Shown piece by piece: positions 1 to 11,811 of a stretch of 64,000 nucleotides of DNA. Source of the DNA: Stomorhina lunata (lineage: Eukaryota; Arthropoda; Insecta; Diptera; Rhiniidae); the NCBI GenBank assembly GCA_933228675.1, contig OW121740.1, forward strand, positions 55,863,000 through 55,926,999, given 5' to 3'. Within the stretch, counting starts at the first letter, position 1. Every line of letters begins with the position of its first letter. The notes beneath the pieces are model-generated. The model saw only the letters and a list, made by a program, of their open reading frames with translations, was not told the origin of the DNA and ran no database searches. Position numbers and translations under genes: made by a program.

Positions 1-302
1 ACAAATGCAAAACTTTTTGCAAAATTGTGTGTTCTTTGAAGACCATGCTCCTGAACACGACGTCGAATTGAGCTTAATGGATTGTTTTAAACACATTCTT
101 GAGAAGTAGTAATGTTTTCGGCCGATTTTGCAGTACGTTGTGGTAGATGCTTGGACCTGTCAGCTACAGTCCCATTTTATTCGAAATCGTCTACTATACT
201 GTAAATAGTGCGTTTAGTTGGCACGTTGTTTCTCTTAAAATTTTCACGTAACTTTCTCATAGTCACAGTAATAGATGATTGATTATGAGTTGCCGCAATG
301 GT
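1..302 (-). pseudogene. mariner-type transposase, N-terminal DNA-binding part, broken, runs off window
   Basis: Read on the minus strand, one frame gives a chain typical of the helix-turn-helix N-terminus of Tc1/mariner transposases: TVTMRKLRENFKRNNVPTKR, then TIYSIVDDFE, TVADRSK, RTAKSAENI and SIRRRVQEHGLQRT. Segments of this kind bind the element's terminal repeats. Two in-frame stops break the frame, after DDFE and after SQECV, so it is dead. The catalytic domain would lie to the left, outside the window. The layout resembles the family of the mariners at 13.3 and 37.1 kb, but the residues differ clearly, so it is another family. No terminal repeat was found on the right side. Confidence 0.75.
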
Positions 303-611
303 CGACAAATGGTTATGGTTACAGTATAATCATTATCATGATTCCAGGCATACCGGTTTGACAAGAATTACAGAACTTCTGGTAAAAGAGGATGAGAAAA
401 AAACATCTTATATGCACTTACCCAATCCCTGTTGTACAGAGGAGGTTCTTATTAATTTTGAGATCTAGGCGATCTGGCTGAAATAGATATTGGCCTAACT
501 TAAGATCTTTCAACGGATAGAGCCAGTAATTTGTTATTGTAGCTTTCGTTATAACACAATGGAATTTGTAGTCTTCGTGAGTCTGATTACCAGGCGATCA
601 CACAAAGCTTT
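303..611. other. unassigned stretch
   Basis: Neither strand holds a convincing reading frame, and I saw no terminal repeat or tandem structure. It lies between a mariner remnant and an internally deleted LINE copy and is probably old transposon debris. Confidence 0.4.
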
Positions 612-1033
612 CTTTCTTACTCTTACTAAGGTCAAAGGCGGAGTATATTTAAGAATTCCACGCGCTTTGATCTTGTGCGCATATTGTCCAATTTTGTAGG
701 CCAAGCTTTGAAAGACTTTCGCCTACTTGGTCTTTTTTATCGAAGTCTCGGACATCCTCTTCTAACACAAATGGGAATTTTTGATTACAATTTCAGCTTT
801 TTCATAGTATGTCATTGTTTTTTCCAGGAGTGGGTTACTTTACCGAAGTCCTAACCCATATTTACATAGTTCATAGTTCACTACATTAACGGAAGTAAAC
901 GTAGTTCCCCGGGTGATTCCAAGAGCAGGTCGATTTAGCAGTTGAGGTGAAGGATAACCAAGGTAAGTCTGTTCTTACCAAGTTAAGACCAATCAGTACC
1001 GTTGCTTGGTATCTAACATACCCTACATCAACC
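612..1033 (-). mobile_element. internally deleted RTE-like LINE (SIDE), diverged copy
   Basis: On the minus strand this matches the two SIDE copies at 32.85 and 35.42 kb. The order is a 5'-UTR-like segment (about 850-1033, with CCCCGGGTGA in the plus sense at 909), a short A/T spacer, then the last part of an RTE-like reverse transcriptase ORF (about 630-770, the strand coding for a KDQVEE-like motif). The central coding region is missing at the same place as in the other copies, so the deletion predates the spread of the family. This copy is more diverged than the other two. Confidence 0.7.
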
Positions 1034-1548
1034 CACTTTGCTTTTACTTTTTAATCAAAAAAAAACTAAAAACTGGACTTTATTTTGAAAATCTTACCAC
1101 AAAACAAATTTTAAATTAAATTTATAAACTTCATTTTAAAAACTAAAAAAAGCTTTTTTTCTTTTGAATTATTTTCATTTTGTGATCCGTTAGAAAAAAG
1201 TGTTAAGTGGAAAAAAGTGTTAAGTTTTAATGTTAATTTCTTTAAAACGGAGTAGGGTCATATCACAACTGTTGTTTTCTATTATTTTTCACAAAAATTA
1301 AATTTTATTTGTAAAAATTGATGATCATATAAATAATTTCTAATCATATTATGAAAAAATTATATATATTAAGATATGCTGTTTTGTTTAAAGAACACAA
1401 AATTTTCTTAATATTTTGTTTTTGGAATTTTTTGAAATTTTATTTTATTATTTCTATTTGTTGAAGAAAGCTTTTGTAATATTTAAATGTATTTGTTTAA
1501 AAATATTTAAAAAGGCTTATTTTTAAAATTACTTGTGGTTTGAAAAAC
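1034..1548. other. AT-rich spacer, no gene seen
   Basis: Very A/T-rich sequence with homopolymer runs and no coherent reading frame. No repeat boundary was found before the hAT target duplication at 1549. Confidence 0.4.
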
Positions 1549-1556
1549 TACAAAAG

Positions 1557-3384
1557 CAGAGACCGGAGATCGTTTTATTTTTTAAATCCATCAAGTATAA
1601 ATATCATTGCCGATGAAAATTTATTTTCATTTCGATCGAAAAATAAAAAAGAAGGATTTATATTTGAAATATAAATATCCCTCATGATGAAAATTTTAAA
1701 TATCTTTAACGATAAATATCCGAACAGAAAAATATTTTATTGATTGTTTTATTTTTGAACTTCTGTTTTGACTTTTAAAAAATAAAATGTTTATGAAAAT
1801 TCAAAATTTTCAACAATGAATGTATGAATATTTTCAATTTATTGCAATGTTTTAGGACATCGAAGTTAAAGATAATAGTTCTAATGGGAACTATTGGTGG
1901 TTTCTTTGATTCGCGTCGCTATTTCTAAAAAAAATTAACTTTTAAACGTTTTAAACGCACTTAGACAACGACCATTTGTTGCCCAAACCCATTTCAATAT
2001 AAAATTTGCAACAATAATTGAATTTATTGCTATTTAAACGTCCTAAAGATGCTTTATATCCGGACAAATACAGAAATAAAATTTGAATTTTTTCTATCAA
2101 AATTTATTTTCATCGGATGAAAAAAAGATGAAAATTATGCATTAAACACATAGACAACAGTAGGCTACGGGCTACAACCTGTCAAAATTAGAATACATGC
2201 ATTCACATAGAAATACATTTTTTAGAGTCGACACGGCTACACGACTACCGACCACCGTTGTAGCTGTAGCCAAAATTAAACTATTTTCTATTTTTGTTGG
2301 CGACAATAAAAGATTTAGTGCTGTCAACACCATATAATATTGAAATAAATGAGCGATTTAAACCACTTGAATTTATTTACCACAAATACAATGGGGAGAA
2401 TTTATGTAAACAATTTACATACTTATAAAATATTTATATATTTAATGTATATAATAATATCTAATAAAATATTATGTAAAAAGGTATATTTATATAACTC
2501 TAACTCAATAGAAGTAAAATTTTAAAAAGTTATTTTTTAAACTGTCTAACTCACACGCTACGTGTGCTAGAGCTATGTAGTTCATGTTATATAAAAGCCC
2601 AGTATGTCCTTTATAAAATTCTTTATATAAAAGAGCATACTTATATCTATATAGTTTTAAGATATACGAATTTTTATAAAAAAAAGTCGGTTGCAGAAAT
2701 AAGTTTATAGTATATTAGCTCCTTATCCATTATAAAGAATATTATATAGAATATATAAGAATATAAAAGACATTTTCAGTTGGTTTTGTTTGATACCAAA
2801 AAAGTTAATATCGGATATAAACTTCTAAAGTTATACCGTATTATTCTTGAAATTTAAAAAGCCCATAACTCTTAAACTATTAGAGATCACACCAAAATCT
2901 TTCTATAATTTTTTTTTTTTTTTGATATAGACATACTATCAGGTACAGGAAAACCGTTCATTTCGGGGGTTAATTAATAAAATGAATTTATGTCGTTTTT
3001 ATCAAAATTTAAATTGTTATTTTGTCCATCTTATAAACGCGATATTGGCACCACTCATAAGCAGATGTTTCGAAATGTAGCTGCCGTCTTAAATGTAGCT
3101 GCCGTCCCCAAAATAATTAAGTAGCTGACTACGAGGCGACGATTGCAGCAAACGACTTTTGCAGTCGGTGTTCGTGTAGCCTGCTGTTGTCTATGTGTTT
3201 AATGCATTATTTTGAATTGGGCTGATAAATATCCCAAACGATTTTTTTATATTTTATTTTCATCGGATTGAAAAAAGAAACAAAATTTTTGAACAAATAA
3301 AAATCATGAGGGATTTTTAATATTTTTTTTTTATGGATTTAAATATAAAAATATTGTTTTAAAAGTATTAAAATCCGGTCTCTG
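1557..3384. mobile_element. non-autonomous hAT-type element with 8-bp target duplication, split by another element
   Basis: The ends are inverted: CAGAGACCGGA at 1557 and the complement TCCGGTCTCTG ending at 3384. The 8 bp TACAAAAG is repeated exactly outside both ends (1549-1556 and 3385-3392). An 8-bp duplication and CAG-type ends are the mark of the hAT superfamily. No transposase frame is present. Subterminal pieces also agree in inverted orientation, such as the CATGAGGGAT-like stretches near 1680 and 3308. About 1.07 kb of the interior (2136-3208) is a different inverted-repeat element inserted later. Confidence 0.85.
2136..3208. mobile_element. inverted-repeat DNA element, copy A
   Basis: Left end TATGCATTAAACACATAGAC and right end carrying the complement (GTCTATGTGTTTAATGCATT), with further inverted matches just inside (ACAACAGYAGGCTAC). 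A second copy in opposite orientation lies at 50233-55401 and shares the interior, including a GTCGGTTG(C/T) segment near 2687 that marks the empty site of the Transib-like insertion in copy B. No coding frame, so it is non-autonomous. The target duplication is unclear (TTA or TA), so the superfamily is left open. Confidence 0.75.
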
Positions 3385-3392
3385 TACAAAAG

Positions 3393-4719
3393 TCGACTTT
3401 AAAATAAAGTCGATTTAACATAAAATCGACTTTAAAATTTGTTTTGTGGTTAGGCTGTTTGTTTTTTATAAATTGTATAAATTTAATACTTTTGAAAAAA
3501 AAAAATACTTATACTAATTTAATTGCGCTCATTTTTTTTTGAACCTCATGACATCCTTAGATGATCCTCATGACACCCTTAGAATTCGAATTGGTCGATC
3601 ACTTAACTTCACTTACTTAGTCCATTGAATCTTATTGGCTTCAAATAAAGAGATAAATGCCTTTAAAACCTCTGACATATAACTACGCACCTGTTCCAAA
3701 CTACATAAATAAATAACACCTTAACAATCTTAGCAGTAAAAATTCCGAAAACGTGAGTTAAACATAGAAAATAATTTCCAACTCATACTTCAAAAATTGA
3801 TTGCAGCCACAAAATTAAAAGTAAGAAATTATTCCTCATACATTACAAGGATAAACATCTACAAAAAAAAGTAAGTTTCTAGCATACAGACAGACAGACA
3901 GACTGACATGTGAAAGAAATTTCTAATAAAACTCCTCACATTGAAACCTCCTTGCCATAGTTGGCAACAAAATATAAGTAAATTGCTTCAAACTAACAAG
4001 TTGATCCTAAATTATGATATAAGTGAAAGATGGCCATAATGAGTTTATTACAATCTCTTGGCTACAGAGTTGCATTCATAAGTATATGAGAGTTGATTTC
4101 TTATCTCAATATTTTAATTTGAGTTGGGTTTTCGTTAAGGCGATTTATTAATTATGTTCGAAGTATTCGAGCATCAGAAAAAGAAACAGAAAATATGAAA
4201 ATGCGTGTATAAAATAATATTTTGTCAGTTATCGATCGTCACAGATGGCCAGAGCGGGCGAGTGGAGTGTGGCGCAAATTATAAGAAATCGTAGAAAAAA
4301 AACAACATTTACAACACAATATAAATCAATCAAGTCAACAAGATCATTGACAGCAACCATGCATAACAAAGATAATCTTGGAGGTGAATAAAGCATACAA
4401 CTACACTGGAAGAAATGTTGGAATATTGAAAAAAAGCACACATATTGCATTGCCTTATAAGCAGGAGTAGGCAACCCATACCACCAGTAGCCGATGAATT
4501 TTATGTAATACCACGATTATTAATAAAACTCGTGAAAGTGAGTATTAAAATCATTGAGTTGGAATTTAGATGTTAACAGAGTTAGTTGGTGCTGCTTTGT
4601 AAAAGAAATTACAAAAACAAAATAGGCAAGAAACAAATCAAAATCCAATTTATAGCAACAAAATACATAGTTCGAGATAACAAAGAAATATAATCTCGAA
4701 CATTGTTGCCATGACACTA
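3393..4719. other. unassigned AT-rich stretch
   Basis: No gene or element is supported. Small features only: direct and inverted copies of AAAGTCGAYTTTAAAAT at 3391-3440, a direct repeat of CTCATGACA at 3545 and 3568, and a run of four AGAC units near 3889. Short frames on the minus strand around 4229-4717 have no recognisable content and no codon bias. Confidence 0.4.
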
Positions 4720-7700
4720 TTATATTTGTAAATATTGGGAATATTTTTGTAAATTTTGGGAATATATTTTAAAACAGAAATAAGTTCTAATATTTAACAA
4801 TTTTAGATTTTCATAGTTTTTTAGAAATTTTCGATCCAAATATTTTTTTATAGAAAAATTTTTAATAAAAATATTTTTCTTTGGAAATTTTTTCGATAAA
4901 AATATTTTTCTGTAAAAATTTACGTTAAAAATATTTTTATATATAAATATTTTCAAATCTTCTATGAAAAAAATTTTTGATAAAAAAATTAGCTATAGCT
5001 AATTTTTTTATCAAAAATTTTTTTATAAAAATTTTTTTTGTCAAAACTTTTTCTATAGAAAATTTTCTATAGAAAAATTTTTGGTAAAAAAAAATTCTAT
5101 ATCAAAAATTTTTCTATAGAAAATCTTTTTAACAAAAATTTTTCTATATATAGAAAAATTTTTGTTAAAAAGATTTTCTATAGAAAAATTTTTGATATAG
5201 AATTTTTTTTTACCAAAAATTTTTCTATAGAAAATTTTCTATAGAAAAAGTTTTGACAAAAAAAATTTTTATAAAAAAATTTTTGATAAAAAAATTTTCT
5301 ATGGAAAAATTTTTGATGAAAAAATTTCCTATAGAAAAATTTTTGTTAAAAAGATATTCTATAGAAACATTTTTGATAAACAAATGTTCTAACGAAAAAT
5401 TTTTAATAAAAAAAAAATTATAAAAAACATGTTTGATTAAAAATATTTCTATAAAAAAATGTTTGATAAAAAAAATTTCTAAAGAAAAATTTTTGATTAA
5501 AAATTTTCTATAGAAAAATTTTTGATAAAAAAAATTTTCTATAGAAAAATGTTTGATAAAAAAATTTTCTATAGAAAAATTTTTGATAAAAAATTTTTAT
5601 AGACAAATTTTTGATAAAAAATTTTTTATAGAAAATTTTTTGATAAAAAAATTTTCTATAAAAAAAATTTTTAATAAAAATTTTTTTTCTATACAAAAAT
5701 TTTTGATATAGAAATTTTTTTATCAAAAATTTTTCTATATAAAATTTTTGAAAAAAAATTTGATAAAAAAAATATAGAAATATTTTTGATAAAAAAATTT
5801 TCTATAGAAATATTTTTGATAAAAAAATTTTCTATAGAAGAATTTTTTATTGAAAAATTTTTGAAAAAAAAATTTATAAAAACCATGTTTGATAAAAAAT
5901 ATTTCTATAAAAAATTTTTGATAAAAAAAAAATTTCTAAAGAAAAATTTTTAATAAAAAAATTTTCTATAGAAAAATTTTTGATGAACAAATTTTTTATA
6001 GAAATTTTTTGATTAAAAATTTTTCTATAGAAAATTAAAAAAAAAAATTCTATAGAAAAAATTTTGATAAAAGAATTTTCTATAGAAAAATTTTTGATAA
6101 AAAAATATATAGAAAAATTTTAGATAAAAAAAATTTTCTATAGAAAAATGTTTGATAGAAAAAATTTTCTATAGAAAAATTTTTGATAAAAAAAATTTTC
6201 TATAGAAAAATTTTTGATAAAAAAAATTTCTATAGAAAAATGTTTGATAAAAAAATTTTCTATAGAAAAATTTTTGATAAAAAAATTTTCTATAGAAAAA
6301 TTTTTGATAAAAAATTTTTCTATAGAAAAATTTTTGATAAAAAATTTTTCTATAGAAAAATTTTTGATAAAAAATTTTTCTATAGAAAAATTTTTGATAA
6401 AAAATTTTTCTATAGAAAAATTTTTGATAAAAAATTTTTCTATAGAAAAATTTTTGATAAAAAAATATTCTATAGAAAAATTTTTGATAAAAAAATTTTC
6501 TATAGAAAAATTTTTGATAAAAAAATTTTCTATGGAAAAATTTTTGATGAAAAAACTTTTCATAGAAAAATTTTTGTTAAAAAGATTTTCTATAGAAACA
6601 TTTTTGATAAACAAATGTTCTAACGAAAAATTTTTGATAAAAAAAAAATTTATAAAAAACATGTTTAATAAAAAATATTTCTGTAAAAAAAATTTTGATA
6701 AAAAAAATTTCTAAAGAAAAATTTTTGATAAAAAAAAAATATATAGAAAAATTTTTGATAACAAAATTTTCTATAGAAAAATGTTTGATAAAAAAATTTT
6801 CTATAGAAAAATTTTTGATAAAAGATTTTTATAGACAAATTTTTGATAAAAAATTTTTTATAGAAACATTTTTGATAAAAAAATTTTCTATAAAAAAATT
6901 TTTAACAAAAAAAATTTTTTTTCTATACAAAAATTTTTGATATAGAAATTTTTTTTAGCAAAAATTTTTCTATAGAAAAAAATTTGATAAAAAAAATATA
7001 GTAATATTTTTGATAAAAAAATTTTCTATAGAAAAATTTTTGATAAAAAAAATTTTCTATAGAAAAATTTTTGATAAAAAAATTTTCTATAGAAAATTTT
7101 TTGATAAAAAAATTTTTTATTGAAAAATTTTTGATGAAAAAATTTTCTATAGAAAAATTTTTGTTAAAAAGATTTTCTATAGAAACATTTTTGATAAACA
7201 AATGTTCTAACGAAAAATTTTTGAAAAAAAAAATTTATAAAAAACATGTTTGATAAAAAATATTTCTATAAAAAAATTTTTGATAAAAAAATTTCTAAAG
7301 AAAAATTTTTGATAAAAAATTTTCTTTGGAAAAATTTTTGATAAACAAATTTTTTATAGAAATTTTTTTTATCAAAAATTTTTCTATAGAAAATTAAAAA
7401 AAAATTTTCTATAGAAAAATTTTGATAAAAGAATTTTCTATAGAAAAATTTTTGATAAAAAAAAATATATAGAAAATTTTTGATAACAAAATTTTCTATA
7501 GAAAAAATTTTGATAAAATAATTTTCTATAGAAAAATTTTTGATAAAAAAAATTATAAAAAACATGTTTGATAAAAAATATTTCTATAAAAAATTTTTGA
7601 TAAAAAAAATATTTCTATAAAAAAATTTTTGATAAAAAAAATTTTCTATAGGAAAATTTTTGGTAAAAAAATTTTCTATAGAAAAATTTTTGATAGAAAA

Positions 7701-8935
7701 ATTTTCTATAGAAAAATTTTTGATAAAAAAATTTTCTATAGAAAAATTTTTGATAAAAAAATTTTCTATAGAAAAATTTTTGATAAAAAAATTTTCGATA
7801 GAAAAATTTTTGATAAAAAAATTTTCGATAGAAAAATTTTTGATAAAAAAATTTTCTATAGAAAATTTTTTGATAAAAATATTTAAAAAAAATATTTTAA
7901 GAAATTTTTCAATAGAAAAATTTTTGATAAAAAATTTTCTATAGAAACATTTTTGTTAAAAAGATTTTCTATAGAAGCATTTTTGATAAAAAAATGTTCT
8001 AAATAAAAATTTTTGATAAAAAAAATTATAAAAAACATGTTTGATAAAAAATATTTCTATAAAAAAATTTTTGATAAAAAAAATTTCTAAAGAAAAATTT
8101 TTGATAAAAAATTTTCTATGGAAAAATTTTTGATAAACAAATTTTTTATAAAAATTTTTTTTATCAAAAATTTTTCTATAGAAAATTAAAAAAAATTTTC
8201 TATAGAAAAATTTTGATAAAAAAATTTTCTATAGAAAAATTTTTGATAAAAAAATTTTCTATAGAAAAATTTTTGATAAAAAAATTTTCTATAGAAAAAT
8301 TTTTGATAAAAAAATTTTCTATAGAAAAATTTTTGGTAAAAAAATTTTCTATAGAAAAATTTTTGATAAAAAAATTTTCTATAGAAAATTTTTTGATAAA
8401 AATATTTAAAAAAAATATTTTAAGAAATTTTTCAATAGAAAAATTTTTGATAAAAAATTTTCTATAGAAACATTTTTGTTAAAAAGATTTTCTATGGAAG
8501 CATTTTTGATAAACAAATGTTCTAACTAAAAATTTTTGATAAAAAAAAATTATAAAAAACATGTTTGATAAAAAATATTTCTATACAAAAATTTTTGATA
8601 AAAAAAATTTTCTATAGAAAAATTTTTGATAAAAAAATAGAATAGAAAAACGTTAGAACTACAAATTGAAAAAAAATATCTGTTTTAGTTAAAAGTACAA
8701 AAAATTTTTAATAAAAAATTTTCTATGGAAAAATTTTTGATAACAAAAATTTTCTATCGAAAAATTTTTAATAAAAAATTTTCTATGGAAAAATTTTTAA
8801 TAACAAATTTTCTATGGAAAAATTTGTAATAAAAGAATTTTCTATAGAAAATTTTTTGATAAAAATATTTAAAGAAATGGAGTATAAAACGTTAGAACTA
8901 CAGATTGAAAAAATATCTATTTTAGTTAAAAGTAT
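4720..8935. repeat. 30-bp A/T minisatellite array
   Basis: More than 4 kb built of a unit of about 30 bp, consensus GAAAAATTTTTGATAAAAAA followed by ATTTTCTATA. It is most regular at 6180-6545, 7625-7870 and 8215-8400, where units follow without gaps. The unit holds two dyads, TTTTCTATAGAAAA and AAAATTTTTGATAAAAA, so single strands can fold everywhere. Blocks of several hundred bases recur as higher-order copies; for example the stretch around 7860-8150 is repeated at 8395-8590. The many open frames here (IEKFLIKKFS-type repeats) are by-products of a period divisible by three. A related smaller block lies at 18.32-18.68 kb. Confidence 0.95.
5004..5293. repeat. near-perfect palindrome inside the minisatellite
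   Basis: The sequence reads the same on both strands around a centre at 5148/5149 (CTATATATAG). The arms are about 145 bp each and even mirror irregular spots such as the TTTTTAACAAAAA/TTTTTGTTAAAAA pair and the GATATAGAA stretch. The unit orientation flips at the centre, so this is an inverted duplication of several units, not just the dyad of each unit. Confidence 0.8.
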
Positions 8936-9091
8936 AAAAACGGCAACTCTGCCGACCGTTTTTTTTTTTGTTCTGTTCTCTTTGCGCCGACCCGTGCTTA
9001 TAAGTGTATCTTTCTTCCATATTCTCTAAGTTTAATAAATAATTATTTTATCCAAAATTGACGAAATTGTCGGGATAGTATATATTTTTCA

Positions 9092-9343
9092 AAATTATTC
9101 GCACTTACTCCCAGTCCATTGCATTTAGTATTGTAATAGCCAACTTGATGATAAAAGCCAAAAAAGGTTTTCGATCCATTTAAAAGTAGGGATACTCCTC
9201 CTAAAGAAGATGGCCTAACCAACCATCGAAACGAGTCGAAGAATTGATTGTCCCCACAAATATTTTTTTAACTTTTATCAATAAATTGTCTACTACATTA
9301 ATTAATAAATGTAATAGACTGGGATTTAGTGCGAATAATTTTT
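9092..9343. mobile_element. short MITE-like element
   Basis: About 250 bp with inverted ends: AAAATTATTCGCACTTACTC on the left and the complement of AAATTATTCGCACTAAATCC on the right, each followed by a CCCAGTCYATT match. The inside holds a conserved stretch, GGTTGGTTAGGCCATC in the minus sense (about 9205-9226), that recurs in opposite orientation at 15985-16015. No target duplication was pinned down. Confidence 0.6.
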
Positions 9344-10419
9344 CTTTTGTTTAATACCTATAATAAATTGATTTATTGTTTTTAATTTTTCTCAGTGTTT
9401 TCCTAAGCCAATTGCTCTAAATCAATCATTTTATATGAATGACTTAAACTTTATCATACCAACCATGTGGTCTATTCGCTTTAACTACTAACAATATTTT
9501 TTCTTCGTTCTCTGCATACGGGAAAAATATTGTTAAGTGAAGAAAAAGAAGAATTAAACCAAAAAATAAAAAAAAGATTTAAGACCGGAAATATGCTCAA
9601 TGTAGAAATTCAGACAAATACATATACATAATTCCAATATTCTTACAGAAATATTTACTGCGTTCAAGTACTTGTAGATTGTACAAGTTGATCACATGCT
9701 CAAATCCATAAAAAGTAATAATTCATAACAAATCAGTATAAAGTGTTCAACCGAATATGAAATCAAGTAAACTAATACTACTAAAATTTAAAGATATTCG
9801 GTGAAATGGGAAGTAAACTAGATATGAAGTCTAAAAATTAATCAAGGTTTCCGATCTAAAAGTAGATAAAGTTTAACGAGGAATATTATTTGTATAAAGC
9901 CATCTTTAATTAAATCTAGAAGTACCGCTTAGAATAGATTGAGTTTATATACAAGACCATCAGAGTTCATACATAGAGCGCACTCTTTTGTATGCTTTAT
10001 TTCCTTGTTCCTTTCCATTTAATTAAGAATATTAAGAAACTTACTCAATTTGGCTTCTTAATAAGTCCAAAAAGTGGAATGCATCCTTCTCTTCCTTGTT
10101 ATACCAAAATAATCGATAGTACTATCAAGAGTTTTTTTTTTACTAAATATTTCAACCTTTTGTCCACTTATCTTTTGGAACTATCTAATTAGAAACGAGT
10201 ATCCATCTAAACCTGGAGAAAACTTATCACTTTCAAGAAAATTAATGAAATAAAATTAACCCTTTAACTGAAATGATTTCAAAAATTCCCATTCACAAAC
10301 TGGACACTGTACTATTCTGGATAAAATCATATATATATTTATAAACCTGACTACTGCAAATCCACACCTTTCTTTGATAAATCCTTTACTGTATTTATCT
10401 CTGGATAGTCCCTTGTTTA
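9344..10419. other. unassigned stretch
   Basis: No supported gene. A short inverted pair AACAATATTTTTTCTTC / GAAAAATATTGTTAAGTGAA lies at about 9490-9545. The frame at 9992-10192 has no recognised content. The right end leads into LINE RNase H coding sequence. Confidence 0.4.
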
Positions 10420-11210
10420 CGGTTGTCTGGATGTATACACGGAAGGATTCAATTCAAAGACAGGCGTGGGGGGGCTTTTTTGTCCCACTATTATGGATGT
10501 ATTTTTTTTAGGCTTCCAAATCAATGTATCATTCTTCAATCCGAAATATCGGCCATATACAAAGCAGTCAAATAATTAATATAGAATATACGACAGGGAT
10601 ATTCGTTTCTGTATCGACAGTCAGGTTGACTCAAAAACTCTATCTAATGTCCACACGACATCTGTACTTATTCGCGAGACATTGTAATATTGAACTTTTC
10701 TGGCTACCCGGGCACAGCAAAATACCTGGTAACTCCACTGCGGACGAACTTGCTAAGTCCAGTGCTCTCCTGAGTCAGGATAACATCGACTAATTAACGG
10801 GTTTCCTTTACGGGTCAGCGCAGCACACTTGTTCCTTTGAAACCATTTCTTCAATATCCAGGCAAACATGACTCAGCTACAGCAATAAACGTTCAAAATG
10901 CTTGGTATCTCTACCTCGCCACAGATTCCGCAACCTAATTTCAATCTTAACAGGTCATTGCTTTTTTGGGTTGTACACTAGAAGACTTAACCTTCAACAC
11001 CATGACTACGTAGTTGTCACAAAGTCGAAGAGGAGGAGACAATAGCTCATCTTCTCTGCCACTGCCCCGGTTTTTCAATTTTGCCACTGCCCCGGTCTTT
11101 CAATATCTGGAGACGTTTTTTCTGCATGATTTATCTGATCAAGCGAGTATTGACATTCATTAAATAGACTCATTTATCACGGTTATATGCTGGCTTGAAT
11201 GTTTTTTTTT
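10420..11210 (+). pseudogene. I-like LINE fragment: RNase H domain and ORF C-terminus
   Basis: Recognisable pieces in order are VYTEGFNSKTGVG (strand 1 of RNase H, usually YTDGS), CNIELFWLPGHSKIPGN with NSTADELAKS (the HxxxxGNxxAD part of RNase H, about 10683-10763), and further on a C-terminal stretch like RRLNLQHHDY...EEETIAHLLCHCPG, typical of non-LTR ORF2 tails. Non-LTR elements with an RNase H domain belong to the I/R1/Loa group. Frameshifts and a missing middle make it a dead fragment. A second fragment of the same kind lies at 43636-44548. Confidence 0.75.
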
Positions 11211-11279
11211 TCAGTCTATCCCTTGCAGTTACCAAAAAGGAACCGTTTCTAGGAATATGATCACCAAAAGGCGTAAAAA

Positions 11280-11811
11280 ATAGTTGATGAGTAAGAGTTG
11301 ATGGAACACTTCAAGTCAACATTAAACAATCCTACTGGATTAACACCACATGGCAGTTTATTCAATAGAATTTCAGACAATCCACCAACAATACAAGAAG
11401 TGATGTTAAATGGCATTTAAAGCCTTAAGCGTAACAAGACCCCGGACAATGACAATATCTCAGCAGAGGTGATTTTTTGTGATATTGAAAATCGGCGAGA
11501 CTGTGCCGAAAAACACTTCTTCCAATACGGAGTAAATTCTTAGTCGAGTAATTTTGAATAGAGTATCCGATGCTGTTACACTCCGCGAAAATCAGTTTGG
11601 GTTCCGAGAGAATCGATCTTGTGTTGATCTAATCAACACAGTAAGAATAGTACTGGGACAATGTAATGAATTCCGCAGCCCCATTAACCTAGCGTTTATT
11701 GACTTTATGAAGGCCTTCGACAGTACCTATGGAGATTTTTAGAAAATCATAAAATGCCAACGAACATTTTGAACTTAATTCGGACAATGAACGTGTATTT
11801 TAAATGTCGAG
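11280..11811 (+). pseudogene. LINE reverse transcriptase fragment
   Basis: Frame pieces follow the order of a non-LTR reverse transcriptase: NPTGLTPHGSLFN, IQEVM...SLKRNKTPDNDNISAE (the KxPGxDxI motif, degraded), ENQFGFRENRSCVDLINTVR, and INLAFIDFMKAFDS (motif A, usually VDFxKAFDS). It then breaks off at ILNLIRTMNVYFKCRV, where Transib-like sequence begins at about 11812. Several stops and frameshifts; no catalytic YADD survives. Confidence 0.75.

Noticed and set aside
6138..8467. Many open frames with IEKFLIKKFS or YRKIFDKK repeats
   Set aside because: They exist on both strands and in several frames because the minisatellite unit is 30 bp; no codon bias or start context.
4720..8935. CRISPR-like regular 30-bp repeats
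   Set aside because: There are no unique spacers between units; the array is contiguous tandem repeat in a eukaryotic genome.
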